A DNA stretch of 64,000 bases from Ophiura sarsii (Eukaryota; Echinodermata; Ophiuroidea; Amphilepidida; Ophiuridae): NCBI GenBank assembly GCA_035610835.1, contig CM069456.1, forward strand, positions 28,624,788 through 28,688,787, in the 5' to 3' direction. Position 1 is the first letter of the stretch. Every line of letters begins with the position of its first letter. Position numbers and translations under genes: made by a program. The notes beneath the pieces were generated by a model. The model was not told where the DNA came from and did no database searches. It saw only the letters and a program-made list of their open reading frames with translations. Shown here piece by piece: positions 10,018 through 21,904 of the stretch.

Positions 10018-10688
10018 CAGGGTGAGTCAAAAAGAAGTTTACCCGGATTAGTGATGTTTTATAAACAAACAAATGACACTCGAGAGTTCAGTAAAGCATA
10101 TATTTAACAAGCATTCTCTCCTGCTTATTAGGAAAAAGGAATGACACAAATTGAGCATTGCTAAGCGGAGTTATGTCTATTTTAATAAAGGTACTCATTT
10201 TGCAAGCTGTCCACGGAATACTTGACCAAACAATGTAAAGTATGCAGTTTAGCTGCGTGCTTCCCTATTGACCGAGATTGGTGATATTTTTCAAAACAAA
10301 TAAATGACACTTAAAAGTTCAGTAAAGCATTTATTTACCAAACATACTCTGCTGCTTGTTAGAGAAAATCAATGAAGCAAATTGATCATTCCTAAGAGAA
10401 GTTATGCCTGTTTTACTGAAAGCGCTCATGTTTGTAGCTGTCCATGGAATGCTAAAATGCTTTCTTTACATTTGTTTTGTCAAGTATTCCGTGGACAGCT
10501 TGCAAAATGAGTACCTTTATTAAAATAGGCATAACTCCTCTTAGCAATGATAAATTTGTGTCATTCTTTTTTCGTAATAAGCAGGAGAGAATGCTTGTTA
10601 AATACATGCTTTACTGAAATCTCGATTGTCATTTGTTTGTTTTTTAAAGCATCACCAATCCGGGTAAACTTCTTTTTGACTCACCCTG
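10018..10688. mobile_element. TA-flanked TIR MITE, CAGGGTG family, copy 1
   Basis: The terminal inverted repeats begin CAGGGTGAGTCAAAAAGAAG and extend well over 100 bp inward, flanked by TA (10,016-10,017 and 10,689-10,690). Internally a second inverted set carries TGTCCAYGGAAT motifs. No transposase is present. The ends and TA duplication fit a Tc1/mariner (IS630) mobiliser. Confidence 0.85.
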
Positions 10689-10974
10689 TATGTTAGGGGG
10701 ACTTCAAGACAACCTACTGTAAACAAGTTGCAATGGTGTTCCGTGAAAATGGTGTTCCAAAATGTTACTCCATGTATCAATGTAAAAGTCATTGTATATT
10801 GAAAATTAGAATTTGATTCCGCAGCTCCGCATGTAAGCTGATTATAGTATGTGTTGTGTCCTAAATACCAATCACGAACGGTATATAATTGTACCTTAGC
10901 ATTAAAATGAGTATTTCATTTACCACTATATTATATTAGGTTTACAAAACAAATATCGTCATTATGATACGATA

Positions 10975-11252
10975 CCGCATCAACGTTCTTATGCCCGGTA
11001 GCAATGGTTGCTTTGTTGCCAGTACCTACAGAAGGTGTTGCTATGGAAAGTGTTGCTTTCACCGTTGGAAGACGTCATTGATTTACATGGCCTTGGCATC
11101 TAGCGCCACCTGTATAAAAAGTAAACCTACTTATGAGACCATATTTTCACCGTAATGTTTTTAAGGACCAGTGATTACACTGACGAAATTTCATCGATAT
11201 AGCTCCTTCACTCCTGGGTGATGTCAAGAACTTTTTGATACCCCCTCGTATA
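10975..11252 (-). mobile_element. mariner-like element fragment
   Basis: On the minus strand the sequence begins at 11,252 with TACGAGGGGGTATCAAAAAG, next to TA. This matches the outer end of mariner elements and recalls the single end at 6,157. No intact transposase frame is visible inward, and the left boundary is not clear. Confidence 0.4.
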
Positions 11253-11276
11253 CATCTATACTGGAGTACCAACCCA

Positions 11277-11542
11277 TGTGAGGACCCGTATTAAAACACG
11301 TTTAAAAATGTATAGAAGTTACGATCAATCTGAGGACATTTTATTTTTTTTACCATACATTAGAGGACATTTGTATGGTATGTGTATTGACGCCTAATGG
11401 AGGACATGGCCATACACACTTAGGGGGGTAAGGACCCAACTTCTATACGTTTTTATGCAGGAAAAAAGAGAGGACTTCAAAAAAGGTCCTCACATTTTTT
11501 TTTGTCCTCACATTGCCGGCTGGTATGGACAAAGGTCCTCGG
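11277..11542. repeat. clustered GAGGAC / GTCCTC words
   Basis: GAGGAC occurs at about 11,280, 11,332, 11,363, 11,400 and 11,470 on the + strand, then GTCCTC at about 11,486, 11,504 and 11,535, so the words point toward each other. I do not recognise the element. From here to 12,470 no gene is visible. Confidence 0.45.
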
Positions 11543-12474
11543 ATTGGCGGGTTCAACACTACAATTGTATGCAGGCATGTAAAATGTTACGCAAAATCGT
11601 GCATGTCTCTGATACATAAATGTACGTCGCAACACGAAACCGCACTTGGACCACGAAACCGAGTCTGGACTACTAACAAAACTCATTTTAGACGGACCCA
11701 TATCACTTGATTTTCTTTCTCTACTATGAATGTGTCTGCAATGGATTGCTGTGGTTGTTTGTAATTGAGCTACAATGGTATGATAGACATGGCAATACTG
11801 TAATTGTAAAACCAATAATGATTATCATTTTTACGATATTATAGATGCCTAGCTGTAGAAAATTTGACTTCTTTTAGTCCATTTTGGAAAAAAGATATCC
11901 TGTTATGAATAGTTCCTTTACATGCCCTAATCATACAATGCCTGGGCAGGTACTGGCAACAGAGTAACGATGACGACGAGCATAAGTTTAAAAAAAAAAA
12001 ACTAAACAAACCACAGACAGCAATAAGAAATGACAAACAGTATTAAAAACGAGTTCAAATGCGTATAGTAAAGTATTTTTTTCCAATTTGCTTGTTTTCT
12101 ATGCTTAATGCTACGTATTATGCTTTAAAATATTATGTTCCCGTTTTTAAAAAATCAGGAAAAATACCTCTTGTCACAAAGTTGTCAATTTCGTCATTGA
12201 TTATAAGAGTAGGAACACTTCTTTATTCTAAGTGAAGTTTTCAAGACAATGCCTAATTGCGCGCCATAACTACAACATATTTTCAAAAAAAAGCAAAACC
12301 AAAAGTGTTCCAAGAATACTTGAATGAAGCCAAGTTATTGGATATTACCACTACTGCAGGTGTTTTTTTAGTTATTCACACAATACAACAAACTGTATAC
12401 CTGTTGAAATAAAATATAAAATAAAACTAGACATATTACATATTTGTTGTTGAATCTCTGATGATTAAAACGAT

Positions 12475-13050
12475 ATTGCATCATTATTATACAGAGTTAT
12501 AAAGCGATTTTCAAAAACAGACCAGAGTGCTGTACATATTAAAAACCAACATGCACAAATTACAACAACAACGCATTACCTATACACATAATATTTTTAA
12601 CAGTTTTTTAAAACATTTCACATAAGGGGCCTCACGCACATTTCTGAACAATTTGTTCCATAACTTAGGCCCAATGACATTACGTCTTGTTTTAGGAATG
12701 GCAAGACGAGTATAATCAAGGGTTGACCTAAGTCCAGGACGACCAGCGTTTTATTTATGAATAAGATTTTGTAAGTATATGATGATAATGGTACACATGC
12801 ACCAAGACCTTAAAATCAATTCTCTGCCGAACAGGCAACCAATGAACCTCGCAAATGAGTGGAGATGTACTAATACGCCTACTGACCTAATAAATTAAGC
12901 GCGCCGCACGATTTTGTAATATTTGAAGACGCCTAATATCAGAGACAGTCAGACCAACCGACAAAGAGTTGCCATTATCTAGCCGGGAGTAAAACAAAGA
13001 TCTTATTGCATGTGCACATGTGGAACGATCAATATAACGACTATTCTACA
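12475..13050 (-). pseudogene. LINE (CR1-type) RT C-terminal remnant with 3' tail
   Basis: The minus strand reads LDNGNSLSVGL, then IRRLQILQNRAARLI, then EVHWLPVRQRIDFKVLVHVY. These are the standard blocks of the post-RT region of CR1-type LINEs. It then decays through several stops, and ends in a GCGATTTATAAC-type tail with TTATTAT repeats at 12,480-12,490. It is 5'-truncated and dead. The 3' end faces low coordinates. Confidence 0.8.
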
Positions 13051-13143
13051 ATATGGTACAACGCATTTTGGGTAATTCCTTATTTGTTGCAAATAGCTTC
13101 TAAAAGTAAACATCTACTCCACCAAAAATATTGTAAGGTTAGC

Positions 13144-13328
13144 TTAAACTAAAAATATAGTGTATATGTTACAATCTTCGTCAACGCGATACACGCCTCG
13201 CTTAACCTCCCATTTTAGACACTTTCCATCATCAACGTATGTTTGAAATATCTTCTCTATACGTACAGCCTTGAAGTTCTCGTCGTTTTTCAAGTATGAG
13301 TCTGCAACGTTGAAGGTTATGGTACCAC
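13144..13328 (-). CDS. candidate terminal exon of an unidentified gene
   Basis: A 60-codon open frame on the minus strand ends at TAA (13,144-13,146) and is preceded by a polypyrimidine-rich acceptor ending CACACAG, so it looks like a spliced last exon entered in phase 1. The peptide has a mixed, protein-like composition (for example VDDGKCLKWEVKRGVYRVDE, with a second Cys downstream). I recognise no domain and cannot find upstream exons. It could be a retained fragment. Confidence 0.35.
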
Positions 13329-13779
13329 CTGTGTGAAAGTACATAACACAGTAAAGACTATTTAGACACAAAACTGGTCATTATTATATTATGCATAAGT
13401 CAACTCATAATTATGTACAAGGAAAATATAACATTGGTAAAAGGTAAATTGTTGACAGGATTGGGACAACAAAGAGCAGCCTAATGATAAAGGGTGATTA
13501 AATACAAATGGGCTTCAATGGAAACATTTCTAATTCATGCAGTCCTCAAAATAAGTGACTGACCAGGTATGCTCTTAGTAACTCCTAAGTAAAAATATTA
13601 CTTACAAATTTGTAAAGACATTTCATCTCTATAATTTATGATATTTGAAGATTACCCGCAGCTTCTCAACACAGGGAAATAGTATTTTTGTTATGGGAAT
13701 TTGTTCCCTCCAGTAAAATAATGGGGAAATAGTCCAAGCATTTCATGTCACATGATGTAATAATTCACTTTTTGAGCTC

Positions 13780-14004
13780 GTTCTTGTTTGTCTTGTCTTG
13801 TTTAAGTCGTTGTCAGATTTTGTTTTATTCATGTATTAAATATGTAACATGTACTGTATTGTATTGTATTAAAGGGGTAGGCTATTTACAGGCCTTATTG
13901 TCTTTTCAGCCTACTCCTCCATACGCTTTTGTTGTTTTTAAGTTTTACATTTTTGATGTAGTGTTGTTTTTATGGAAATAAATTTGAATTGAATTGAATT
14001 GAAT
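13780..14004 (+). mobile_element. LINE 3' end with TTGAA tail
   Basis: The sequence ends in AATAAATTTGAATTGAATTG, a LINE 3' terminus with short tandem tail units. The preceding CTTTTCAGCCTACTCC resembles the 3' UTR of the LINE end at 44.7 kb. No RT sequence is left. 14,005-14,545 shows no gene. Confidence 0.6.
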
Positions 14005-14544
14005 ATCCACCAATCAAATGACAGGGATATTTGTATGTGTTATATCATATTTATTAGCCGATCTTTACGAACAATGTCTCTAGTTATAGATGAGAAATGA
14101 GTGTCATTTAATATTTTAAGTAGGAGTTATACTTTTAGAGTTACAAGCACAGTTATAACCTGGTCAGTTAATTGTTTGATTACGACAGTTCCATCTTAGG
14201 GGAATGTTGCTTACGTTGTGTATTATGAATGTTCACATTTGTTATTCATTTTAATTACCCAAACGTTTTGTTATAATTCGAGATAGAAAAATGCTAAATA
14301 GTGTACATAACTAGTACATAATTTCGAAACACTGTAATTACAAAGCACGGGAAATAGTGGCGCTGCCATTCATTGCAAATGACTCGAAATAGTGTTCCGA
14401 CGTCATCTCCGATTTGGTGACCATCCTACGCCCACTATCGATGGTCTTTACAATCACTTAATTTTGTGCATCTAGTTCTTCAAGATTTATAAAGCGAAAG
14501 TGACGTGCACCCTACAATTGATGCCTGAATTGCTTGCATCACCT

Positions 14545-14720
14545 AATAACATAAACATAACATAATTACATTTATAAAGCGCTATCAACACTGTTTCTAA
14601 GCGCTGCACAATAAAAAGTACACTATACAACATGAGCAGGAAAATATACAACAGCTCATTGATTTAAATCCACATCAGTTACAAATAACAAATAAAAATA
14701 TAAAATACACAAAAAACAAA
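14545..14720 (-). mobile_element. LINE 3' end with ACATAA tail, minus strand
   Basis: Tandem ACATAA units at 14,549-14,562 precede ATTTATAAAGCGCTATCAAC. On the minus strand this is a GCGCTTTATAAAT tail followed by TTATGT repeats, the same design as the + strand LINE end at 54.2 kb. The 5' extent is unclear and may run to about 15,060. Confidence 0.55.
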
Positions 14721-15536
14721 CAAACAAAAACTTGCATGATAGTTGGACTGAGATAAATTCTTAAATGGCCACAAAACAGCTACTGTTTATATTGGTTATA
14801 CGGAGCTTCACCATAGGGGGCCCCGTCTTTTAATTTCCGAAATTTGGACACGTGTGTTGAAGGAATCCTTAACATTAAACTTGTTATGATATTGATTATA
14901 ACGTTTTGACTGAGTGTTGAATAGATGCAGCGAAAAATAGATACATCGCGCGTTTTGAATTAGTGGTCAATCTGGAGAGAACACTAAATATCTTAAAATC
15001 TTAAGTAGAGGGGTATTCTAATTTGAAGGTAAGTCACCAGGTCGTATAGAACGATGAGGTTGGTGGGTCAGAACTGTGTTTCAAAAAAACCTTTTTGTGT
15101 TGGCAGCTAATCCAAAACACGGACTATCTATATATAGCCTTGGGTAACCGGACAACATGCTGTATTAGTATGGCCAGTGTGCATTATCGTGATTTTGTTT
15201 CTTAAAAGCACAGTTTGGCTTGATCCATACCTATGTAAGGTTTAGAAAAATGCAGGGTTGTATTTTTCCGGTTCATGGTAGTGGGTAGACTGCCTGCAAG
15301 TCCTTGGGCACCAAAGATACTCTTTACATACAGATAATCTCCCAATATATAGACCTCTACTCTCCCTAAAAAAAGACTGATTTTTAGATTGCTTTATTAT
15401 CCCTACCATACCATCACAGATCCCACCACTACATGTGCACTTGTCTCGCTGTTTAGTGTTTTTAGCAAACATTTGACACGCTATTTGATTATGTCTACAT
15501 ACTGGCCCCTACTAAATCACGGGATATTGTATTGTT

Positions 15537-15636
15537 NNNNNNNNNNNNNNNNNNNNNNNNNNNNNNNNNNNNNNNNNNNNNNNNNNNNNNNNNNNNNNNN
15601 NNNNNNNNNNNNNNNNNNNNNNNNNNNNNNNNNNNN
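15537..15636. other. assembly gap (100 N)
   Basis: Exactly 100 N, the conventional filler for a gap of unknown length. Nothing across it can be joined. 15,060-15,536 and 15,637-16,950 hold no recognisable gene. Confidence 0.99.
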
Positions 15637-16954
15637 TTTTAATCAAATATTGGTCAAAAGTACACACCAAATCGCACTAAATTGGTTCGAAAATTGAAAA
15701 GAAATTCCAATTCTGAGGGTGCAAAAAAGTTATTTCTTCCTCAGGAGCATGGTTCTAAGGTTCGAAGTTTCCTCAATCAAGCCCCGGGATCAAGTCGTAA
15801 CATTAAAAACAAGGTATTTACAAAAAAACTGGTCAACATCCTAAAATGAATTAACAGACGACACAAAGGAAATATGAAAAAGAAGATTTAGACAGTGTAT
15901 GATGTATTTTAACAAAAACTCTTTGTTTTAATGCTGGGCCCACTTTTCTCTCTGAAACCCTCCATCGTCTGACTCATTTATTCTATATGAGGCCCCACCT
16001 GTGTATCTCAACATTTGATGAGGTCGGGTTGAAAATTAACCCGACTAAAAAAACTAAGAATGGACTAAAAAAACTAAAGTACTGTAAATAGTCCCAAATC
16101 TGTCCAGAATTAAACGTTATCTCTTGAGACATTTTATTTGTTCCCACAATATAATGCATGTAATGAGATCTACCAGTGACCCTTGCCATGAAACGACCTC
16201 GTGTGCCGGCCAGATCGCACGTGCATGTGTTGCATAATACCAATTACGACTAATTATGGTTTACAGCGGTGATAGTCACAGCATGGTCACAGCGAGATCG
16301 CGCGCGACAAGATTAGATGGCATAGGACCGCTGTACTGGTATCAAATGGGTAGACAAGAGGTGTGTGGTGGGGGGAGAAAATAAGGACTTGATTGCAAGT
16401 CTATAATCAATATAGTAAACACGACGAATGTCGCAGATTTTGCAAAACTCTATCATTTGTTTTATATTATTTAAACCATTTCTCCACAATTGTAACAACA
16501 TATGTGTTCATATTTTCATATCCCGATCTAATATACATTTTAAAGACATCTGTGTACAAATACTGATTCAAGATACATGAAAGCAATTCATAGACTCCCA
16601 CAAGGCCTGAATCTGAATTCAAATGTCAACATCCCAGGATGTTGACAAAAAATCTTCTGAGCCCACACTTTGGTTTACAAAGAGTTCTTCATCACACTTA
16701 CTAGCAATCAGAGGCGGCACCAGCATCAATTGGGTGTTATTTTAGGGGGTGGCCGCAAAAAATAAAACTCGGTGGGGGGGATGTGGAGAATGCACGCGAA
16801 CATATTGGCTGTGGTTGTTATGTTCGACTGTTTGGAGGACAAAAGTGGGGTGGGTGGGGCTCTCCTGTCTTATAACTATAACAATTTTTGCTTTTACATC
16901 ATTTCAATTTGGCTTTCTCTTTCTTCTTTCTTCCTTTTAGCAAAAATATTATTT

Positions 16955-17640
16955 CCTCAAATCTGAGATGTAGATGAGTTGCAGTTATGTGCCACCACTC
17001 AGCCATAGTGTTACCAGAGGTTACTACCTTTTCATATTGGTGTTGACGATTCCATTTCCTCAAACTATAATTATTACATACTGGTGCTTTGTGGTTCTTT
17101 TTTGCCATGTTAGCATCTAATCGATCCATTTGTTTCCTCGAGTTTCCGCTATTTTTACTACTACATTGATATTGAATTTCCTTCCTCTTTTCTCTGTTTT
17201 GCTCGGATTCCTCATTTACCCTTGTATAAATGTCCTTAGATGTGCTTGCTTCTTCTTAGCTGTTTTTATTGAATGCCAACCCTGATAATAAATTGTAAAT
17301 TTCCTAAAATATGAGTTGTATTATCTACATATTTCCATGTTCAACGGGTTCATTCATGTAAATTCCTCGATGGTCTTGATATTTATTCTTTGGTATACAT
17401 CATATATATGTGCCAGTATGTGGCTTCACTGCCTCAATTAAACTTGAATCTAGCTCTTGATATCCTCTACTGTATCTTTTCTTCTCATTTCTTCCTTTGT
17501 TTTCTTTTCTTCTTCTTTTCCTCTTTTTTCCCTCTTTCCTTTTTCTCTTATTACTTTTTCCTCTTCTTTTTCTCCTTTCTCTTCCGTTTCTCTTTTTCCT
17601 CATTTTATGTTTTCTTCTTAAAGCATTATTGTCGTTTTTT
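16955..17640 (+). mobile_element. dispersed repeat X, copy A
   Basis: About 690 bp match, in inverted orientation, the sequence at 50,905-51,560. Shared blocks include TCCTCAAATCTGAGATGT, TGGCTTCACTGCCTCA, and a pyrimidine-rich TTCTTCTTTTCC tract. The pyrimidine tract explains the long Phe/Ser-rich ORF here, which is not a gene. Element type is not known. Confidence 0.7.
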
Positions 17641-17660
17641 CGAGCCGGTTTGTGGTGACA

Positions 17661-17681
17661 CCCCCCCCCCCCCCCCCCCCC
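17661..17681 (+). repeat. poly(C) run, about 21 bases
   Basis: An uninterrupted C run next to repeat X copy A. A second run of similar kind lies 180 bp downstream. Confidence 0.9.
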
Positions 17682-17859
17682 TTTTTAAAAGAAAAAGTAC
17701 CTTAATTATGGCCAGATTCGTGTAAATATGTCGTTAAATTTTCGCGCGATACGCTCGCATCAAGTATAGGATTCGATGGAATAAACAACCCAGCTGCACT
17801 ATTTGTTTATGTAATAGGGTCGAACTGATGTTCACCGGGAAAAAATACCATTTGCCCCT

Positions 17860-17887
17860 CCCCCCCCCCCCCCCCCCCCCCCCCCCC
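17860..17887 (+). repeat. poly(C) run, about 28 bases
   Basis: The longest C run in the window. The region from here to 18,330 contains no gene I can see. Confidence 0.9.
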
Positions 17888-18325
17888 TGACAAAAAAACA
17901 CCATAATCTCGTGTCATTAGCATGGGGTCCGAACCGAACCTTGAGTCCAGGGGAAAAGGATCAAGTCCAGACTCGAGTCTGAATTAAACGTGCTTGCTCC
18001 CACACTTATACTAATATTAACTTTTCCTTCATAGCTCACCTGTCAACATCGACTTATCCTGTCGTCTCTTTTTACACAAACTTACTGTAATTTCATATAT
18101 TTGCCTTGAAGAAGGTTTGGTGTAGGTTGTGTGTGTGTGGGAGGTGGGGGGTCAGTTTAATTCCCAGTAAAAGCAGTAGGACATATGGCATCAAGACAGT
18201 GTATTCCCTTGGGCATGCCATCCATGTAACGTTCCTGGTAAGAAATTTACAAATTAAAAAAACCCTTTTCAAATGTATGAATTAAAGCTATACAAGGTTT
18301 AAAAAACAAATGTTTATTGACCCAG

Positions 18326-18348
18326 TTTCCTTTTTTTCTTCTTTTCAG
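18326..18348 (+). other. candidate 3' splice site before the oxidoreductase
   Basis: A pyrimidine tract ending TTCTTCTTTTCAG stands about 40 bp before the oxidoreductase ATG. It suggests that the transcript has a 5' UTR intron and that the coding region is a single exon, as in an animal gene and not a bacterial contaminant. Confidence 0.45.
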
Positions 18349-18389
18349 AACAAATTGGATTCAAAATTGAGAGTGAGTGCCGATACACC

Positions 18390-20126
18390 ATGGCGAAATC
18401 ATTTGGTGGGTTTCCGACCTCGAATTTACAGACACCGACCAGCGATACAGTCATGGATGATTTGTTCTTCTTGACTGAGTCCGAGTGGAAAAATGCCAGA
18501 CTAAATACCAACTATGACATCGTCATCATCGGATCCAGTTTCTGTTCCCTTGCCGTGGCAAAGCAGGCTCTTACAAATGATCCTAGCCATCGGATCTTGA
18601 TCATCGAAAGAGGGACATTCTTGTTACCATCGCACTTTCAGAATCTAGGAAAATCCTACCAAATGATCGCTGGGAGTTTAGAGACATTCCCCTGGACAAT
18701 GTCCGCTAAGACAGCTCAAGGCGAAGCCGGGATAGTACGCTATCAGCACGGAATGATACCTTGCTTTGGTGGACGATCAGTAGCGTGGAGTGGTTGGTGC
18801 CCTGAACCGACTCCTGATGAAATGTACGGATGGCCTAAGGAAACAATTGAAGTTGCACGTCGCTATTTTCCCTCAGCCAAGGAACTTCTCAAAGTGAAAA
18901 AGGCAGACGAAATTGATGCAGATAACTATGAACACGTATGTCACCTGGTAACTCAACAAGGACCAATTTACGGAAAACTCCAAGCTGAATTACAAGGTCT
19001 GCTTAAGAGAAATGGTACAACGGTTCGTGGTATCTACCGTACTGAAGCCGCACCAATGGCCGTTGACGGAAAACACTGTGGTGTCAAATTTGCAAAGTTT
19101 TCTGTTCCTGCGGAATTACGGTCACTGGCATCAAAACAAAAACAAGAATCAAACAAACAAAACTTGGACATTGTAACCAACTGCATTGTGGAAAAGATAA
19201 TCCAACGGAATCAATTTGCCACTGCGTTAAAGACATCGAAGGGCGTGTTATCACTCGGGGATGCAAAGCTGGTCCTGGCTACTGGAACCCTTCCCCCAAC
19301 TACCCTGGTTAGAAATTCCTTTCCACAAATAGATGTTGCAGGACAACGTTTTGGGGCACACTTTATCAGTTCGATTATTGCCCGCGTACCCCGAAAGATT
19401 TAGAGTGCTCATCATGTGTTGCAGAATTGGAGATTGGGGCTTTCTACATTGCCGGAAAGTGCAAAGATTACAAGCAGCAATTTCACATCCAGTTGACCGC
19501 CTTATCCGATAAAAATCCAGAGAAGAATACCGAAAAGGCTCACCGTTACATGCCAGACCCAGTTGCCACCGCATCAAAGAAACAGTTACTGAGCAGTAAA
19601 GATCACGTGATCTTTGTATGTGCTGTTCTTGGAGAGTTGGACACCACTAATACTGACAATTGGTTCTTAGCAAACAACGGCGACCCAGACCTGACAACTA
19701 ATTCAATGCTTCAAGTTACTCTGAATGATTCCGACAGGGAGACGTGGAATGCGATGGACAACGCAACTTTTGGAATATTAGAGAAGGTCGTGAGCCCTAG
19801 AGGAAGACGAAGCGTGGAGTATTGGCATGGAAACTCAGAAGAAGGAACTTGGACTACGCAACGCCCATCAGAGTCGAACCGAAGACAGATACCTTAGCCC
19901 ATGATAGTTCAACGCTGCACATTGGTGAGGAGCCATCTGCGCCAGTTGACACCAACTATTGCGTGCGAGGTACTAACAACGTCTACATTACAGGAGGATC
20001 TCTCTGGCCTCGCGGTGGTTCATGGAACCCCAACCCTAACGATGGTTGCTTTAGCTCAACATCTTGCCGACCAGTTGGTAAAAAAAAGGGACAGGCACGT
20101 TCCTAAGGGAGGTCTAGAGGAATAAA
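18390..20126 (+). CDS. GMC-type FAD oxidoreductase, intronless, with three frame changes
   Basis: Probable FAD-dependent alcohol/sugar-type oxidoreductase of the GMC fold. The start is ACCATGG. Residues 43-53 (DIVIIGSSFCS) form the dinucleotide-binding strand and loop, but the usual GxGxxG reads GSSFCS. IIERG at 71-75 gives the ribose-binding Glu. FGGRSVAWSGWC at 126-137 is the flavin-side loop. The C-terminal half continues in other frames: HDSSTLHIGEE (catalytic-His region), GTNNVYITGGSLWPRGGSWNP (Asn region) and MVALAQHLADQL. The frame changes near 19,390, 19,885 and 20,030 without introns. It is either a recent pseudogene or carries assembly indels. AATAAA follows at 20,121. Layout and motifs resemble bacterial GMC proteins, so lateral origin is possible; the substrate is unknown. 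Confidence 0.75.
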
Positions 20127-20179
20127 TACGGTCACTCACTGGCTCCGAAACCCGCCACCCCATCAAGGTTTGCAAACCC

Positions 20180-20323
20180 CTATGCGTTTCGTGATATCAC
20201 CACAACATAATCTCCAGTGATTGAAATTTGTCCGTCGCTGCCAAAGATAAATCGCCCAACCCCGGCCGATGAAAACATGAAATAGACTAAATAAAGCATA
20301 AGAAGTTGTGAGTCAGCGGCCAT
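20180..20323 (-). CDS. short ORF with signal-peptide-like start
   Basis: A 47-codon frame starts in good context (AAAATGGCC) and has a strongly hydrophobic stretch MLYLVYFMFSSAGV followed by a polar GSDGQISITGDY segment, like a secreted-protein first exon. A GTGATA near the end could be a splice donor. Downstream exons would have to lie antisense to the oxidoreductase. Low support. 20,330-21,040 shows nothing else. Confidence 0.25.
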   Translation of the reverse strand: MAADSQLLMLYLVYFMFSSAGVGRFIFGSDGQISITGDYVVVISRNA

Positions 20324-21044
20324 TTTGGAAAGGTTCACATAACTCGGTCCATGTATCTCTTTAAAAATAATGCAAAATAGTAAACAAATATCCCCGTATT
20401 TCAAAAGCAAGCGTTTACCAGACTGAATTGAATGAGGGAGTTGCGGTCCGAACCATGTTGCATTCTGGACGTTTTTAATCTCATGAAACTCCTCCCCTCC
20501 AAACTTATGAGAAGCCACCGAATACAAGAAACATGTGAAATATAAACGTCAATGGTAACACGTAAAAATATGGGTTGTTCCTTAAACAACATAAGTTAGT
20601 AGGATAAATAATTTGTGTTTGACCTTGTTTTTCCAAATCATTCAAATCCCCCGGGTTTGTTTTAATATACTTTTTCGCAAATATTAAATCCAAAGTGTCA
20701 CAATTGTTGTTATTTACGGAATAAACCATAGGCCTACATGCACGTTTTAGCTGTACATATTCATCTTACATGGCTCTGTTTGTATATGATGGCCATAAAA
20801 ACTACATGTGGTTGTAGATAGACAACACATTTTAATTTCAAGAAGGAAGCAACTTTAATCTTTGACGGTTAGTTGTAATTATGTTTATGCTCTGGTCTTT
20901 CCTACAAGTTAAATTACAAACTTTCACATCGGAAACGACGAAAACAAACTGTTTTACGAGCAGGCAGACCTCTCAGGTTGGGTCAGTCGGTCGTGCATTT
21001 AAATATTCTTGACAAAGACACACAAATCTGGATTTCGACATATA

Positions 21045-21904
21045 CAGGGTGGTTAAATAAAACTTTGACAGTTTTTTGAAGCCATTTTTTCAATATTCAT
21101 CAAATATATGATCTTGACCATCTATGCTGAAAATATCGTTACAAATAACCTTACGGTTGCAAAATAACAGCTATTTGAACAAAATCTGTCCCATTTCACT
21201 CTGTCCACGGGTACTAATTTCGCGACGTTACAACCAGTGTGGTTCAATAAAACGTTGACAGTTTTCAAAGCCATATTTTTCAAAATTGTGGGATTTGTTT
21301 AATTTTTTTTACATATTCCTCACAAATATCATCTTGGCCATCTATGCTGAAAATCTCAATGTTAATAATGCTATGGCGGCAAAATGATAGCTATTTGAAG
21401 AGAATATCTCCAAAATGTCTTTGTCCACGGGTAAGTCTACGGGAAATGATTGGCAAGATAACATTAAATGGCATCGGCACTTTTAAGGCATAGACCATAG
21501 ACAGTTACACTTCCAATCTATGAAAATCAATAATTCTAATTAGGGTCACTCGTGGTCTTAATATTACGTATTGATTTCACACATGAATATATAGTTAAGA
21601 TGTTAACAATTACACTGGTTTCACCTGGCGGGATCTTCAAATCTTAGATTAATTGCATGCAATTCATCATTCAGTATTCAATGTAACGTCGCGAAATCAG
21701 TACCCGTGGACAGAGTGAAATGGGACAGACTTTGTTCAAATAGCTGTTATTTTGCAACCGTAAGGTTATTTGTAACGATATTTTCAGCATAGATGGTCAA
21801 GATCATATAGTAGATGAATATTGAAGACTTTTTTTTTTTTAAATCTACAGAATTAAAAAAAAAATGGCTTCAAAAAACTGTCAAGGTTTTATTGAACCAC
21901 CCTG
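21045..21904. mobile_element. TA-flanked TIR MITE, CAGGGTG family, copy 2
   Basis: The left end CAGGGTGGTTAAATAAAAC and the right end complement are flanked by TA (21,043-21,044 and 21,905-21,906). The arms are about 180 bp and carry the interior block CTGTCCACGGGTACT in both orientations. A second, decayed set of ends (GTGTGGTTCAATAAAACG at about 21,239) suggests a nested or rearranged copy. No transposase. Confidence 0.85.

Noticed and set aside
17390..17725. 111-residue Phe/Ser-rich ORF
   Set aside because: It translates a pyrimidine tract of a dispersed repeat and the poly(C) run.
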